From NCBI GenBank assembly GCA_900316285.1, contig ONCG01000026.1:1-64000 (forward strand): DNA of 64,000 nt, written 5' to 3'. Shown piece by piece: positions 29,559 through 37,180 of this stretch. The translations under genes were made by a program, and so were the position numbers. The DNA comes from an uncultured Prevotellaceae bacterium (GTDB lineage Bacteria > Bacteroidota > Bacteroidia > Bacteroidales > Bacteroidaceae). The notes beneath the pieces were generated by a model. It was not told the DNA's origin and searched no databases. It saw only the letters and a program-made list of their open reading frames with translations. Position 1 is the stretch's first letter, and each line of letters opens with the position of its first letter.

Positions 29559-29660
29559 AAGTCATGAAACGAAGTTACATAACTCTCAACTCTAAACTCT
29601 CCGCTCGACCCGCAGGGGCGCTTTCGTAGCGAAGCGGAGAAACTCTAAACTCTCAGAACC
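29559..29660. repeat. Composite heptamer/core repeat overlapping the end of folK
   Basis: AAGTCATGAAACGAAGTTAC flank, AACTCTCAACTCTAAACTCT heptamers, then CCGCTCGACCCGCAGGGGCG and CTTTCGTAGCGAAGCGGAG. The flank recurs at 37118-37140. The folK stop codon lies inside the repeat. Confidence 0.88.
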
Positions 29661-30089
29661 CATCACTTCCCGCAGCGGAATCATGACGAAATCACGCTCC
29701 GCCATGCGAGGATGTGGAATCTGCAGGTCGGGTTCGTCGACAACGAGGTCGTCGTAGAGCAAGATGTCGATATCGATAGGTCGGTCGTGATAGACAAGCG
29801 CTCCCGTGGCAGCATCGACGGTGGTTTTCTGGCGACGGCCAAGCTCGCGTTCTATCTGCTGGGTGAGGTTGAGCACCTCGCGTGGCGAGTGTTCGGTTAG
29901 CACTCGCACGCAGGCATTCAGATACTTATGGCGCGATTCATAGCCCCAAGGCTCAGTAACACGAAAAGCCGATTGACGCTCTACGGTGCCAATCAGCTCT
30001 TCTATCTTTGCGATGGCCCGCAGCAGGTAGCGCCGCCGACCTCGCTGGTTACTTCCCAGACTCAGATAAACCGTGTGCAAGGCTTGCAT
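29592..30089 (-). CDS. folK: 2-amino-4-hydroxy-6-hydroxymethyldihydropteridine diphosphokinase
   Basis: HPPK transfers pyrophosphate to the pterin in folate synthesis. The 165-residue protein has YLSLGSNQRGRR (~9-20), the substrate motif WGYESRHKYLNACV and RPIDIDILLYDDL with PHPRMAERDFVMIPLREV. After REVMGS the last ~20 residues (SLEFLRFATKAPLRVERRV) are encoded by the composite repeat, so the C-terminus is repeat-derived and the stop is provided by it. It is the last gene of the ftsX-uppP-truB-queA cluster, 20 nt after queA. Confidence 0.93.
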   Translation of the reverse strand: MQALHTVYLSLGSNQRGRRRYLLRAIAKIEELIGTVERQSAFRVTEPWGYESRHKYLNACVRVLTEHSPREVLNLTQQIERELGRRQKTTVDAATGALVYHDRPIDIDILLYDDLVVDEPDLQIPHPRMAERDFVMIPLREVMGSESLEFLRFATKAPLRVERRV

Positions 30090-30109
30090 GGATGAGGGTT
30101 TGGCAGATA

Positions 30110-31276
30110 CTAATCGTTGAGGATGAGTAGTGCATCGCCATAGCAGCCAAAGCGGTAGCCATGCTTCACGGCAAGGTCGTAGGCTTCCATCACCAGCTCA
30201 TAACCGCCAAAAGCAGCCGTTTCCATGAGCAGCGGCGACAACGGATGATAGAAGTTGGCAATCATCGTGTCGGCAAGTCCAAACTCATAGGGCGGGAAGA
30301 TGAACTTGTTGGTCCAGCCGTCGAACTCCTTCAATAGGCCATCGGTGCCCACAGCAGTCTCGGTCGCCTTTACCACGCTGGTACCTACGGCGCACACGTG
30401 GTGGCCGGAAAGCTTTGTGGCGTTCACAATGTCGCAGGCCTCTTTCTCCACGAACATCTGCTCGGAGTCCATCTTGTGCTTTGTAAGGTCTTCCACCTCG
30501 ATGTTATGGAAGGTGCCTAAGCCACAGTGCAGGGTGATATAGGCGAAGTTCAGACCCTTAATCTCCATGCGCTTCAGCATCTCACGGCTGAAGTGCAGAC
30601 CCGTGGCCGGTGCCGTGACAGCGCCCTCGTTCTTGGCGAAGATGCACTGGAAGTCTTCCATATCTTCGGCAGTGGCGGCGTGGTCTTCGCGACGGTCGAT
30701 GACATAGTGAGGCAGTGGAGCCTCGCCGAGTGCATAGAGCTCGCGCTTGAACTCGTCGTGGGGACAGTCGTAGAGGAAACGCAGCGTGCGACCACGGCTG
30801 GTGGTGTTGTCGATGACCTCAGCCACCATCGTTCCGCTATCGTCGAAGAACAGCTTGTTGCCGATACGAATCTTACGGGCGGGTTCGACGAGCACGTCCC
30901 AGAGTCGCATCTCCTCGTTCAGCTCACGAAGCAGGAACACTTCGATCTTCGCATCGGTCTTCTCCTTTGTTCCATAGAGACGGGCGGGAAAAACCTTCGT
31001 GTCGTTGAAGACAAAGGTGTCGCCCTCGTCGAAATAGTCGAGCACATGACGGAAATCGAGGTATTCGCCTTCGATGGGATTTCCTTCGTCATCGCGCTTA
31101 TACAGGTCGATGGTCTGCGACTTACGGTGCAGAACCATCAGCCGACACTCATCGCGACGAGTGAAACGAACGGTCTCCTTTGTGCCGTCCTCGTTATCGA
31201 ACTCGCGATAGATACTCTGCGGATAAAGCGCAATCTGCTCCTCAGGGAGCCTAAACTTAAATTGTGAAAGCTTCAT
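30110..31276 (-). CDS. queA: S-adenosylmethionine:tRNA ribosyltransferase-isomerase
   Basis: This 388-residue enzyme makes epoxyqueuosine in tRNA anticodons. Conserved features are LSQFKFRLPEEQIALYP at the N-terminus, FVFNDTKVFPARLYG (~93-107), GAVTAPATGLHF (~235) and CGLGTFHNIEVEDLTKHKM (~266). It is somewhat longer than the enterobacterial enzyme, due to an insert typical of Bacteroidetes. It lies between truB and folK in a same-strand cluster. The gap to truB (31277-31348) carries an octamer repeat. Confidence 0.96.
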   Translation of the reverse strand: MKLSQFKFRLPEEQIALYPQSIYREFDNEDGTKETVRFTRRDECRLMVLHRKSQTIDLYKRDDEGNPIEGEYLDFRHVLDYFDEGDTFVFNDTKVFPARLYGTKEKTDAKIEVFLLRELNEEMRLWDVLVEPARKIRIGNKLFFDDSGTMVAEVIDNTTSRGRTLRFLYDCPHDEFKRELYALGEAPLPHYVIDRREDHAATAEDMEDFQCIFAKNEGAVTAPATGLHFSREMLKRMEIKGLNFAYITLHCGLGTFHNIEVEDLTKHKMDSEQMFVEKEACDIVNATKLSGHHVCAVGTSVVKATETAVGTDGLLKEFDGWTNKFIFPPYEFGLADTMIANFYHPLSPLLMETAAFGGYELVMEAYDLAVKHGYRFGCYGDALLILND

Positions 31277-31303
31277 TAATATATTTAATATTTACGGATT
31301 TAC

Positions 31304-31362
31304 ATCTCAACCCTTCTCAACGTCTCAACGCCTCAACTTCTCAACCTCTCAACTTCTCAACC
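31304..31362. repeat. TTCTCAAC octamers between truB and queA
   Basis: About seven 8-bp units (CTTCTCAA, CGTCTCAA, CGCCTCAA, CTTCTCAA, CCTCTCAA) fill the gap between the truB stop and queA. Confidence 0.85.
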
Positions 31363-32050
31363 CTTCCACCCATTCTTTGATGTGGTCGAAATCGATGCAG
31401 TCTTCAACACGGATGTCACCAACACGTGTGCGACGCAAGGCGGTGAGGAAGGCTCCGCTACCGAGGGCCCGGCCGATGTCACGGGCCAGAGAGCGTATGT
31501 AGGTGCCCTTTCCACAGACCACGCGCAGCGACAATTGCATCTGCTCAGGGTCGAAGGCGAGCACTTCTATTTCATCGATGCACACAGGCTTTGCCTGCAT
31601 CTGTTGTTCCACTTCGTCGCTCTGACGGCGCAGCTTGTAGGCTCGTTCGCCATCGACGTGTACGGCACTATAGGCTGGCGGCACCTGCATCACATCGCCA
31701 ACGAACTGAGGCAGCACCTCGTCGATGAGTTTGCGGGTGATATGGCGCGTGGGATAGGTCATATCAACGGTGTGCTCCCTGTCGTAGCTCGCCGTAGTGG
31801 CACCCAGTTGTAGCGTAGCAGTATATTCCTTCGTCTCGTACTGCAGCCGCTCAATCTGCTTCGTCATCTTCCCCGTACAGAGGATGAGCACGCCGGTTGC
31901 CAGGGGATCGAGGGTGCCGGCATGACCGGTCTTCACCCGTTTCACCCCCACATGCCGCGAAATGACGTAACGCACATGCGCCAATGCCCCGAAACTCGAC
32001 ATGCGGTAGGGCTTGTCGATTGCAATGATAGCGCCTTCTACGAAATCCAT
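31349..32050 (-). CDS. truB: tRNA pseudouridine(55) synthase
   Basis: A 233-residue TruB with the catalytic GHAGTLDPLATGVL (Asp near residue 47), KEYTATLQLG and GTYIRSLARDIG. It makes the universal pseudouridine of the T loop. Start ATG 32050 overlaps the uppP stop (TGATG), indicating translational coupling. The final ~10 residues (KEWVEGLRS) run into the octamer repeat. Confidence 0.96.
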   Translation of the reverse strand: MDFVEGAIIAIDKPYRMSSFGALAHVRYVISRHVGVKRVKTGHAGTLDPLATGVLILCTGKMTKQIERLQYETKEYTATLQLGATTASYDREHTVDMTYPTRHITRKLIDEVLPQFVGDVMQVPPAYSAVHVDGERAYKLRRQSDEVEQQMQAKPVCIDEIEVLAFDPEQMQLSLRVVCGKGTYIRSLARDIGRALGSGAFLTALRRTRVGDIRVEDCIDFDHIKEWVEGLRS

Positions 32051-32907
32051 CAGTCAACCATGGCTAATGAGTGACCCGTGAGCAGGAGCACAATGATGAT
32101 TGTGCCTACCACAATACGATAGTAACCGAAGGCTTTGAAGCCATACTTGGTCAGAAAGCCCACGAACCATTTCATGGCCAGCAGTGCCACAATGAATGCG
32201 ACAACGCAACCTAACACAAGCATGCAGATGTTATGAGTAGTGGCCCAGGAGGCCTCTTCTTTCAATAGGTCGAGCAGGTCGAGCAGCGTCGCGCCTGCCA
32301 TCGTCGGAACGGCAAGGAAGAAAGAGAACTCAGCAGCGCGCTTGCGCGTGAGCCCCTGTGTCATACCACCGACGATGGTCGCCATAGAGCGCGATACGCC
32401 GGGGATGACTGATATGCACTGATAGAGACCGATGTTGAATGCCCTGCGCTCGTTCACCTGATTGGCATCGGAGCCTTTGTTGAACAACCGGTCGCAGAAG
32501 AGCATGAACACACCACCCACCACCAGCATGATGGCTACCACCTCTACGCTATCGAGGAGCCAGTCGAGCAGACCCGACTTCTTTGCCAACAAGCCAATGA
32601 CGACGGCTGGCAGCACGCCGATGAACAGCAACCAGTAGAAGCGATACTTGTGCTTCAGGCGTCCGAAGGCACTGCTACCCTCGGGAGCCGGCGTGTGGTC
32701 GAGCTGGAAGAACTGCTTCCAATAGAGACACACCACGGAGAGGATTGCACCAAACTGGATGATGAATGTGAACGCATGAACGAAAGGATCGCCCTGCTCA
32801 ATGCCCAGCAGGTTCTGGGTGATGATCATGTGACCCGTCGACGATACGGGAAGAAACTCCGTGAGTCCTTCCACAATAGCAATAATAACAGTTTGTAGCC
32901 AGTCCAT
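32050..32907 (-). CDS. uppP: Undecaprenyl-diphosphatase
   Basis: The 285-residue multi-pass membrane enzyme recycles undecaprenyl pyrophosphate for peptidoglycan and O-antigen. It has the two family motifs: EGLTEFLPVSSTGHM (~14-28) and PGVSRSMATIVGG (~168-180). Eight or so hydrophobic segments are visible. The start overlaps the DUF3098 stop (TAATG) and the stop overlaps the truB start. Confidence 0.96.
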   Translation of the reverse strand: MDWLQTVIIAIVEGLTEFLPVSSTGHMIITQNLLGIEQGDPFVHAFTFIIQFGAILSVVCLYWKQFFQLDHTPAPEGSSAFGRLKHKYRFYWLLFIGVLPAVVIGLLAKKSGLLDWLLDSVEVVAIMLVVGGVFMLFCDRLFNKGSDANQVNERRAFNIGLYQCISVIPGVSRSMATIVGGMTQGLTRKRAAEFSFFLAVPTMAGATLLDLLDLLKEEASWATTHNICMLVLGCVVAFIVALLAMKWFVGFLTKYGFKAFGYYRIVVGTIIIVLLLTGHSLAMVD

Positions 32908-33134
32908 TACTCGTCTTTCGGTTTACGAATGATAGCATAGATCATCGACACGAAGCCCAGCAGGCACACCACTGGTGCAACCTTAATGTGCATCGGGCTA
33001 AAGATGCTGGGGTCGTAGGCTTCCTCGGTGGAACCGCCACCGCTCATGAGCACAAAGCCAATGATGACTACAATCATACCAATGGCCAACAAAATGAAGT
33101 TGACCTTGTCGAAAGCGAAATTTCTCTTGTCCAT
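32907..33134 (-). CDS. DUF3098 small membrane protein
   Basis: A 75-residue protein with two hydrophobic segments (INFILLAIGMIVVIIGFVLM and APVVCLLGFVSMIYAIIR). The SIFSPMHIKVAPVV stretch matches the Bacteroidetes DUF3098 family, always found between ftsX and uppP. Its role is unknown; the linkage suggests cell-envelope or division function. Confidence 0.88.
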   Translation of the reverse strand: MDKRNFAFDKVNFILLAIGMIVVIIGFVLMSGGGSTEEAYDPSIFSPMHIKVAPVVCLLGFVSMIYAIIRKPKDE

Positions 33135-33209
33135 ATAGCTATTTATTTTTTGTTTTCTCTTTTTCTAGAGGTTCTTGAGAATCTATATTGTCTAGATATT
33201 CTAGAGGTT

Positions 33210-34097
33210 CTATATCTTATATAAATCCCCAGCTTTCATGCGGAGGAACTTGTTTACTGAAATGCCGGCACACATGGAAGTGATGAGTAGGCCGAACAGC
33301 AACACGGCAATACCTGTGATGGTCATCTCACGCCAAGTGAGCACGGTGAGCACTTCGGGCTCATATACGTAGAGGGCATACACAAAACCTGCCAGCACAG
33401 CACATGCAATGATGGCTGCCAGCACACCCAATCCCATGGCCTTGCGCACAAACGGACCGCGTATGAACCCCCACGAAGCACCAACGAGCTTCATCGTGTG
33501 AATCGAGAAGCGACGAGCATAGATGCCCAGACGTATGGTGTTGTTGATGAGCGAGAACGAAACTATCGTGAGCAACACCGCCAGCACCAACAGCACCAGC
33601 GATATCTTGGCAAGGTTCTTGTTCACCGCCTCGATGAGGTCTTTCTGATAAGCTATCTCACTCACCTTCGGCAGCGCCTTCAGCTCGTTGGATATCCACA
33701 CCAGCGAATCGTTGTTGGCATAGTCGGCCTGCAGCGTCAGTTCAAGCGATGAGAGGAATGGGTTGTCGCCCACGAACTCCGTCGGGTCGCTGCCAAGTTC
33801 CTTCATGCCTTCCTTCAGGGCCTGCTCCTTGCTGACATACTGCATGTGGTTCACGTAGGGCCGCGACCGCAGCTTCTTCTGTATCTGCTGCGCCTCGTTG
33901 TCGGTCATGTCCTGATCGAGCAACATGGTCACAACAAGATTCTCCTTCACTCGCGACGACAAGTTATGTCCCACTAAGCCAGTGAGCACCACCAGACCCA
34001 GCAGGATCAATACCATCGCAGTTGAGATGCACAACGTAACAGCCTGCAGACCATGACGGCTGCGGGCTTTATTTTGTCTTTTCTTTTTCTTTCCCAT
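33210..34097 (-). CDS. ftsX: Cell division ABC-transporter-like membrane subunit FtsX
   Basis: A 295-residue permease-like protein with one N-terminal membrane helix (~22-44), a periplasmic loop (~50-165; ...KKLRSRPYVNHMQYVSKEQA) and three C-terminal helices forming the FtsX domain. With FtsE (not in the window) it activates peptidoglycan hydrolases at the septum. It is the first gene of its cluster, divergent from the radical SAM gene. Confidence 0.94.
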   Translation of the reverse strand: MGKKKKRQNKARSRHGLQAVTLCISTAMVLILLGLVVLTGLVGHNLSSRVKENLVVTMLLDQDMTDNEAQQIQKKLRSRPYVNHMQYVSKEQALKEGMKELGSDPTEFVGDNPFLSSLELTLQADYANNDSLVWISNELKALPKVSEIAYQKDLIEAVNKNLAKISLVLLVLAVLLTIVSFSLINNTIRLGIYARRFSIHTMKLVGASWGFIRGPFVRKAMGLGVLAAIIACAVLAGFVYALYVYEPEVLTVLTWREMTITGIAVLLFGLLITSMCAGISVNKFLRMKAGDLYKI

Positions 34098-34282
34098 TCC
34101 GAATGTTCTAAATCATGCACCTTATTTATATATGGACAGACTCGAAGCAGGTTTCCTGAAAGCTGTGCAACGACGACATCTGTACCGAAAAGGGCATAAT
34201 AAGCCAAATTTCCTGCAAAATTACAACTTAATAAAGCGAAATCCAAATAAATTAAGAAATATTTTGTAATTTTGCACGCATT

Positions 34283-35077
34283 ATGAGTACCATCATCTAT
34301 CCAAGTCCTATTTTTGGACCCGTTCATAGTCGCCGACTCGGCATTTCGCTTGGCATAAACCTCATGCCTGCCGATGGAAAGGTGTGCACCTTCGACTGTA
34401 TCTACTGCGAATGCGGACTGAACGCCGACCATCGCCCAACCCTACCCCGTCCGACACGCGAGGAGGTGGCACGGGCACTGGAAGCAACGCTGCGGCAGAT
34501 GGCTGCCGACGGTCAGCATCCCGATGTACTGACGTTTGCAGGAAACGGCGAGCCCACGGCTCACCCTGAGTTCGCAGGCATCATCGACGACACCATCCGC
34601 CTGCGCGATGCACTCTGCCCGCTGGCGAAGGTATCTGTGCTGAGCAATGCCACGCAGCTACACCGCAAGGATGTCTTCGATGCGTTGCTGCGCGTCGACA
34701 ACAACATACAAAAGCTCGACACGGTCGACATCGACTTCATCCGCCGCATTGACCGTCCCGTCAGCAAGAAATATGATGTGGAAACGATTATCGAGCAGCT
34801 GCGCCAGTTTCACGGACACGTCATCATCCAGACCATGTTCCTAAAGGGAGTTGCGAAGTTGAGAAGTTCAGAAGTTGAGAATCTCGATAACACAACAGAT
34901 GACTTTGTGCTGCCTTGGCTCGATGCCGTGAAGACGATTGCACCCGAGCAGGTGATGATTTACACCATCGACCGTGAAACTCCCGTCAGCTATCTGCAGA
35001 AGGCCAGCCACGAGGAACTCAACCGCATTCGCGATATGGTTATCGCCGAAGGCATCCCCTGTACAGCATCGTATTGA
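34283..35077 (+). CDS. Radical SAM protein, COG0731-like
   Basis: The 264-residue protein has the cluster motif CTFDCIYCECG (Cys at ~35, 39, 42), the FAGNGEPTAHPEF SAM-binding block and the SNATQLHR strand. It belongs to the wybutosine-type COG0731 group, whose bacterial members lack an assigned reaction. Residues ~194-201 (KLRSSEVE) are read from an AAGTTGAG octamer repeat (34855-34883) inserted before DNTTDDFVLPWL. It is divergent from ftsX and convergent with vsr. A -7 box TAATTTTG lies at 34267-34274; no clear -33 is seen. Confidence 0.82.
   Translation: MSTIIYPSPIFGPVHSRRLGISLGINLMPADGKVCTFDCIYCECGLNADHRPTLPRPTREEVARALEATLRQMAADGQHPDVLTFAGNGEPTAHPEFAGIIDDTIRLRDALCPLAKVSVLSNATQLHRKDVFDALLRVDNNIQKLDTVDIDFIRRIDRPVSKKYDVETIIEQLRQFHGHVIIQTMFLKGVAKLRSSEVENLDNTTDDFVLPWLDAVKTIAPEQVMIYTIDRETPVSYLQKASHEELNRIRDMVIAEGIPCTASY
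34855..34883. repeat. AAGTTGAG octamers inside the radical SAM gene
   Basis: Three to four 8-bp units (GAAGTTGA, GAAGTTCA, GAAGTTGA) lie in frame in the C-terminal third. Confidence 0.7.
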
Positions 35078-35109
35078 TTAAGGGGGAGCAGAAAGGCCGA
35101 AGGCCGGAT

Positions 35110-35159
35110 AAGAATACAGGCAGGTGGTGTAGCGAAGCGAACCTCCTGCCAGTATTCTT
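35110..35159. terminator. Hairpin between convergent radical SAM and vsr genes
   Basis: AAGAATACAGGCAGG and CCTGCCAGTATTCTT form a stem of about 15 bp around a loop of ~20 nt. Its place between convergent genes suggests a bidirectional terminator. Confidence 0.7.
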
Positions 35160-35175
35160 TACGTCCCGTCGAGGC

Positions 35176-35712
35176 TTACCGAAGTTCTTCGGCCGCTATT
35201 CCCAAACGGTCTTCCTCTGCCGGCAACACATAGGGTTGGGGCTTTGCGTGGTCGTGTAGATAGATGCTGTTCAGCGTAAACGCCAGCGACTCCAGCGTTT
35301 GTTCTCGATGCTTCGGCGTGAGCTCGCACTCCCACACGGTGATGCAATGCCAACCCATCGTCGCCAGTTGTCGTTGCTGCTCGCGGTCGCGGGTTTGATT
35401 TCGGCTGATCTTTGCCACCCAGAACGCACGATTGGTCTTCGGAATCTTGCAACAAGCCGAATTCACAATTGCAGAAGAATCTGTAAGCGATAAATCTACT
35501 TTGTGCCCGTGCCAAAAGCAGCCGTTCACAAAGATGCAAGTGCGGTATTTCCGCAACACCAAATCGGGATGACCAGGTAGCCGTTTGTGGTTCAGCCGAT
35601 AGCGAAAGCCTCGCTTCCACAGTCCACGTCGCACCACCATCTCAGGCTTCGTGTCCTTCGAGTGGATGGCAGCCATGTTAGCGTGTCTCTGTTCGGAAGT
35701 GAGCTGATCCAT
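35176..35712 (-). CDS. vsr: Very short patch repair endonuclease (Vsr), orphan
   Basis: The 178-residue protein has the Vsr start (MDQLTSEQRHANMAAIHSKD), RRGLWKRGFRYRLNHKRLPG, HPDLVLRKYRTCIFVNGCFW with metal ligands Asp and the FWHGH motif with zinc or catalytic histidines, and WECEL. Vsr nicks next to T:G mismatches arising by deamination of 5-methylcytosine. A strong AGGAGG site precedes the start. Unusually, no cytosine methyltransferase or restriction gene adjoins it. The C-terminal tail beyond ~140 is extended relative to E. coli Vsr. Confidence 0.93.
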   Translation of the reverse strand: MDQLTSEQRHANMAAIHSKDTKPEMVVRRGLWKRGFRYRLNHKRLPGHPDLVLRKYRTCIFVNGCFWHGHKVDLSLTDSSAIVNSACCKIPKTNRAFWVAKISRNQTRDREQQRQLATMGWHCITVWECELTPKHREQTLESLAFTLNSIYLHDHAKPQPYVLPAEEDRLGIAAEELR

Positions 35713-35742
35713 GTTTCATTCCTCCTTTGTTACACTCTCCCG

Positions 35743-36981
35743 CTACCACTTGAAGAAGTGGAAGAGCTTATGGCGGAACGACGGTTCGGGTGCTGGCTCT
35801 GCAGCATCAGCGGCCGGAGCGTCGTCTTGTGCCTTGTAGACCTTCTGCAAGAGTGTGAGAATCTTCGACCATGCACCCTTGCCGAGTCGCTCGGGCGCAT
35901 CGCGCAAAAGCTTCGGGAAGTTCAGCAGGGCAGCCTTCATGGCTTCCTTCCTCACGCGGGCCCCACGCTTTCCCTTCAGCTCGTTGGCTCCCTTGGTGAG
36001 ATACGACTTCGTGACATAGCCAATGCGGAGTGTCATAATCGTGTTGGCAATGCCATCGAGGATGGAGTTGATGGCAATGCCAGGAATCTTGATACTCTTC
36101 AGCAGTTTGCTATAGTCGACATTCGAAAGGTCGATGTCGGCAAGGTCGAAGGCTGCGAGGTCGACATCTGCAATATCGAAGTCGATGTTGTCGATGCCAT
36201 CGACGAGTCCATCGGTCGACGCTGCCGCCGAGTCGGCCAAGCCATCGGTGGCTGAGTCGCCAAGGGCAATGGTGACGCCATCGCTATCGAGCGAACTGCT
36301 GACGAAGTAGCTGAGGAAGGCGGCGGCGAGAATACGACCGTATTGCTTGATGAGCTGTGCACGCGTGGGTCGGAAGCCCGAGGCACGAATGATGTCATCA
36401 ATCATGCGATAGTTCAACACCAATGTGGTAAGGGCGTCGAAGCGGTCGCTTTGCGAGATGGCCGTGACGATGAACACCTTCGACCCGTAGTTCATGATGC
36501 GACGATCGATGCACTTGATGCGTACATCCACCTCCTTCTGCACAAATGCCTTCAGCGCCTCGAAGTCCTGCTGCTTGCGGATGTCGGCGAGCTGTTGCTT
36601 CAACTCCTGTTGATGCACAGGCCGATAGCGCTCAGGCAGGTAGTAGCAGTTGTTGCTGATGCGGTTGGCAAAGGCATAGAGACGCTTCTGATAGTCCTTC
36701 GGCACAGCGGTTTCAGCCACACCATCGGCCGGCAGAGGCACCGCTCCACCATTGGCATCGACATCGAGAATGGGGAACTCGGGGGCGCTATGGATGCGGT
36801 ACATCGGATAGGCCACCAGCCATAGCAACACCACGAGCAGCAACAAGTAGAAGGCATACTCCAGATAGGGTGTGCCAAAAACCTTCGTCATCTTCTCGCC
36901 GATGGTGATGACATTGCCAAGAATCACCACCGTCGTAATGAGCAGGAACAGTGCCGCAACGGCTATGAGCGTTTTCTTCAT
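35743..36981 (-). CDS. DUF697-like membrane protein with Asp-rich linker
   Basis: A 412-residue protein with two N-terminal helices (~5-25 and ~43-62), a soluble helical region (~100-240; PERYRPVHQQELKQQL, DRFDALTTLVLNYRMIDDII) and an unusual stretch at ~250-285 rich in Asp, Ala, Ile and Leu (DIADVDLAAFDLADIDLSNV), which has a loose pentad-like periodicity. The C-terminal region is basic. It resembles the DUF697/YcjF group of membrane proteins; function unknown. Confidence 0.65.
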   Translation of the reverse strand: MKKTLIAVAALFLLITTVVILGNVITIGEKMTKVFGTPYLEYAFYLLLLVVLLWLVAYPMYRIHSAPEFPILDVDANGGAVPLPADGVAETAVPKDYQKRLYAFANRISNNCYYLPERYRPVHQQELKQQLADIRKQQDFEALKAFVQKEVDVRIKCIDRRIMNYGSKVFIVTAISQSDRFDALTTLVLNYRMIDDIIRASGFRPTRAQLIKQYGRILAAAFLSYFVSSSLDSDGVTIALGDSATDGLADSAAASTDGLVDGIDNIDFDIADVDLAAFDLADIDLSNVDYSKLLKSIKIPGIAINSILDGIANTIMTLRIGYVTKSYLTKGANELKGKRGARVRKEAMKAALLNFPKLLRDAPERLGKGAWSKILTLLQKVYKAQDDAPAADAAEPAPEPSFRHKLFHFFKW

Positions 36982-36986
36982 AATGT

Positions 36987-37175
36987 CTTAACTTCTAACT
37001 ACTCAACGTCTCAATACCTCAACTTCTCCGCTCGATGCGAAGCGGAAAAAGAACTCTAAACTTTTGGAGCAGCGAGAGCAGAGTGATGCTTGCATCAACT
37101 ATGCCGAGTCGCGACAAAAGTCATGGAACGAAGTTACATAACTCTCAACTCTCAACTCTAAACTCTAAACTCTCA
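36987..37175. repeat. Two composite heptamer repeats between DUF697-like and glycyl radical enzyme genes
   Basis: Octamers and a core (TTCTCCGCTCGATGCGAAG) at 36987-37062, then at 37118-37175 the AAGTCATGGAACGAAGTTAC flank with AACTCTCAACTCTAAACTCT units. The stretch between (37063-37117) has no recognisable feature. Confidence 0.85.
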
Positions 37176-37180
37176 ACCTC

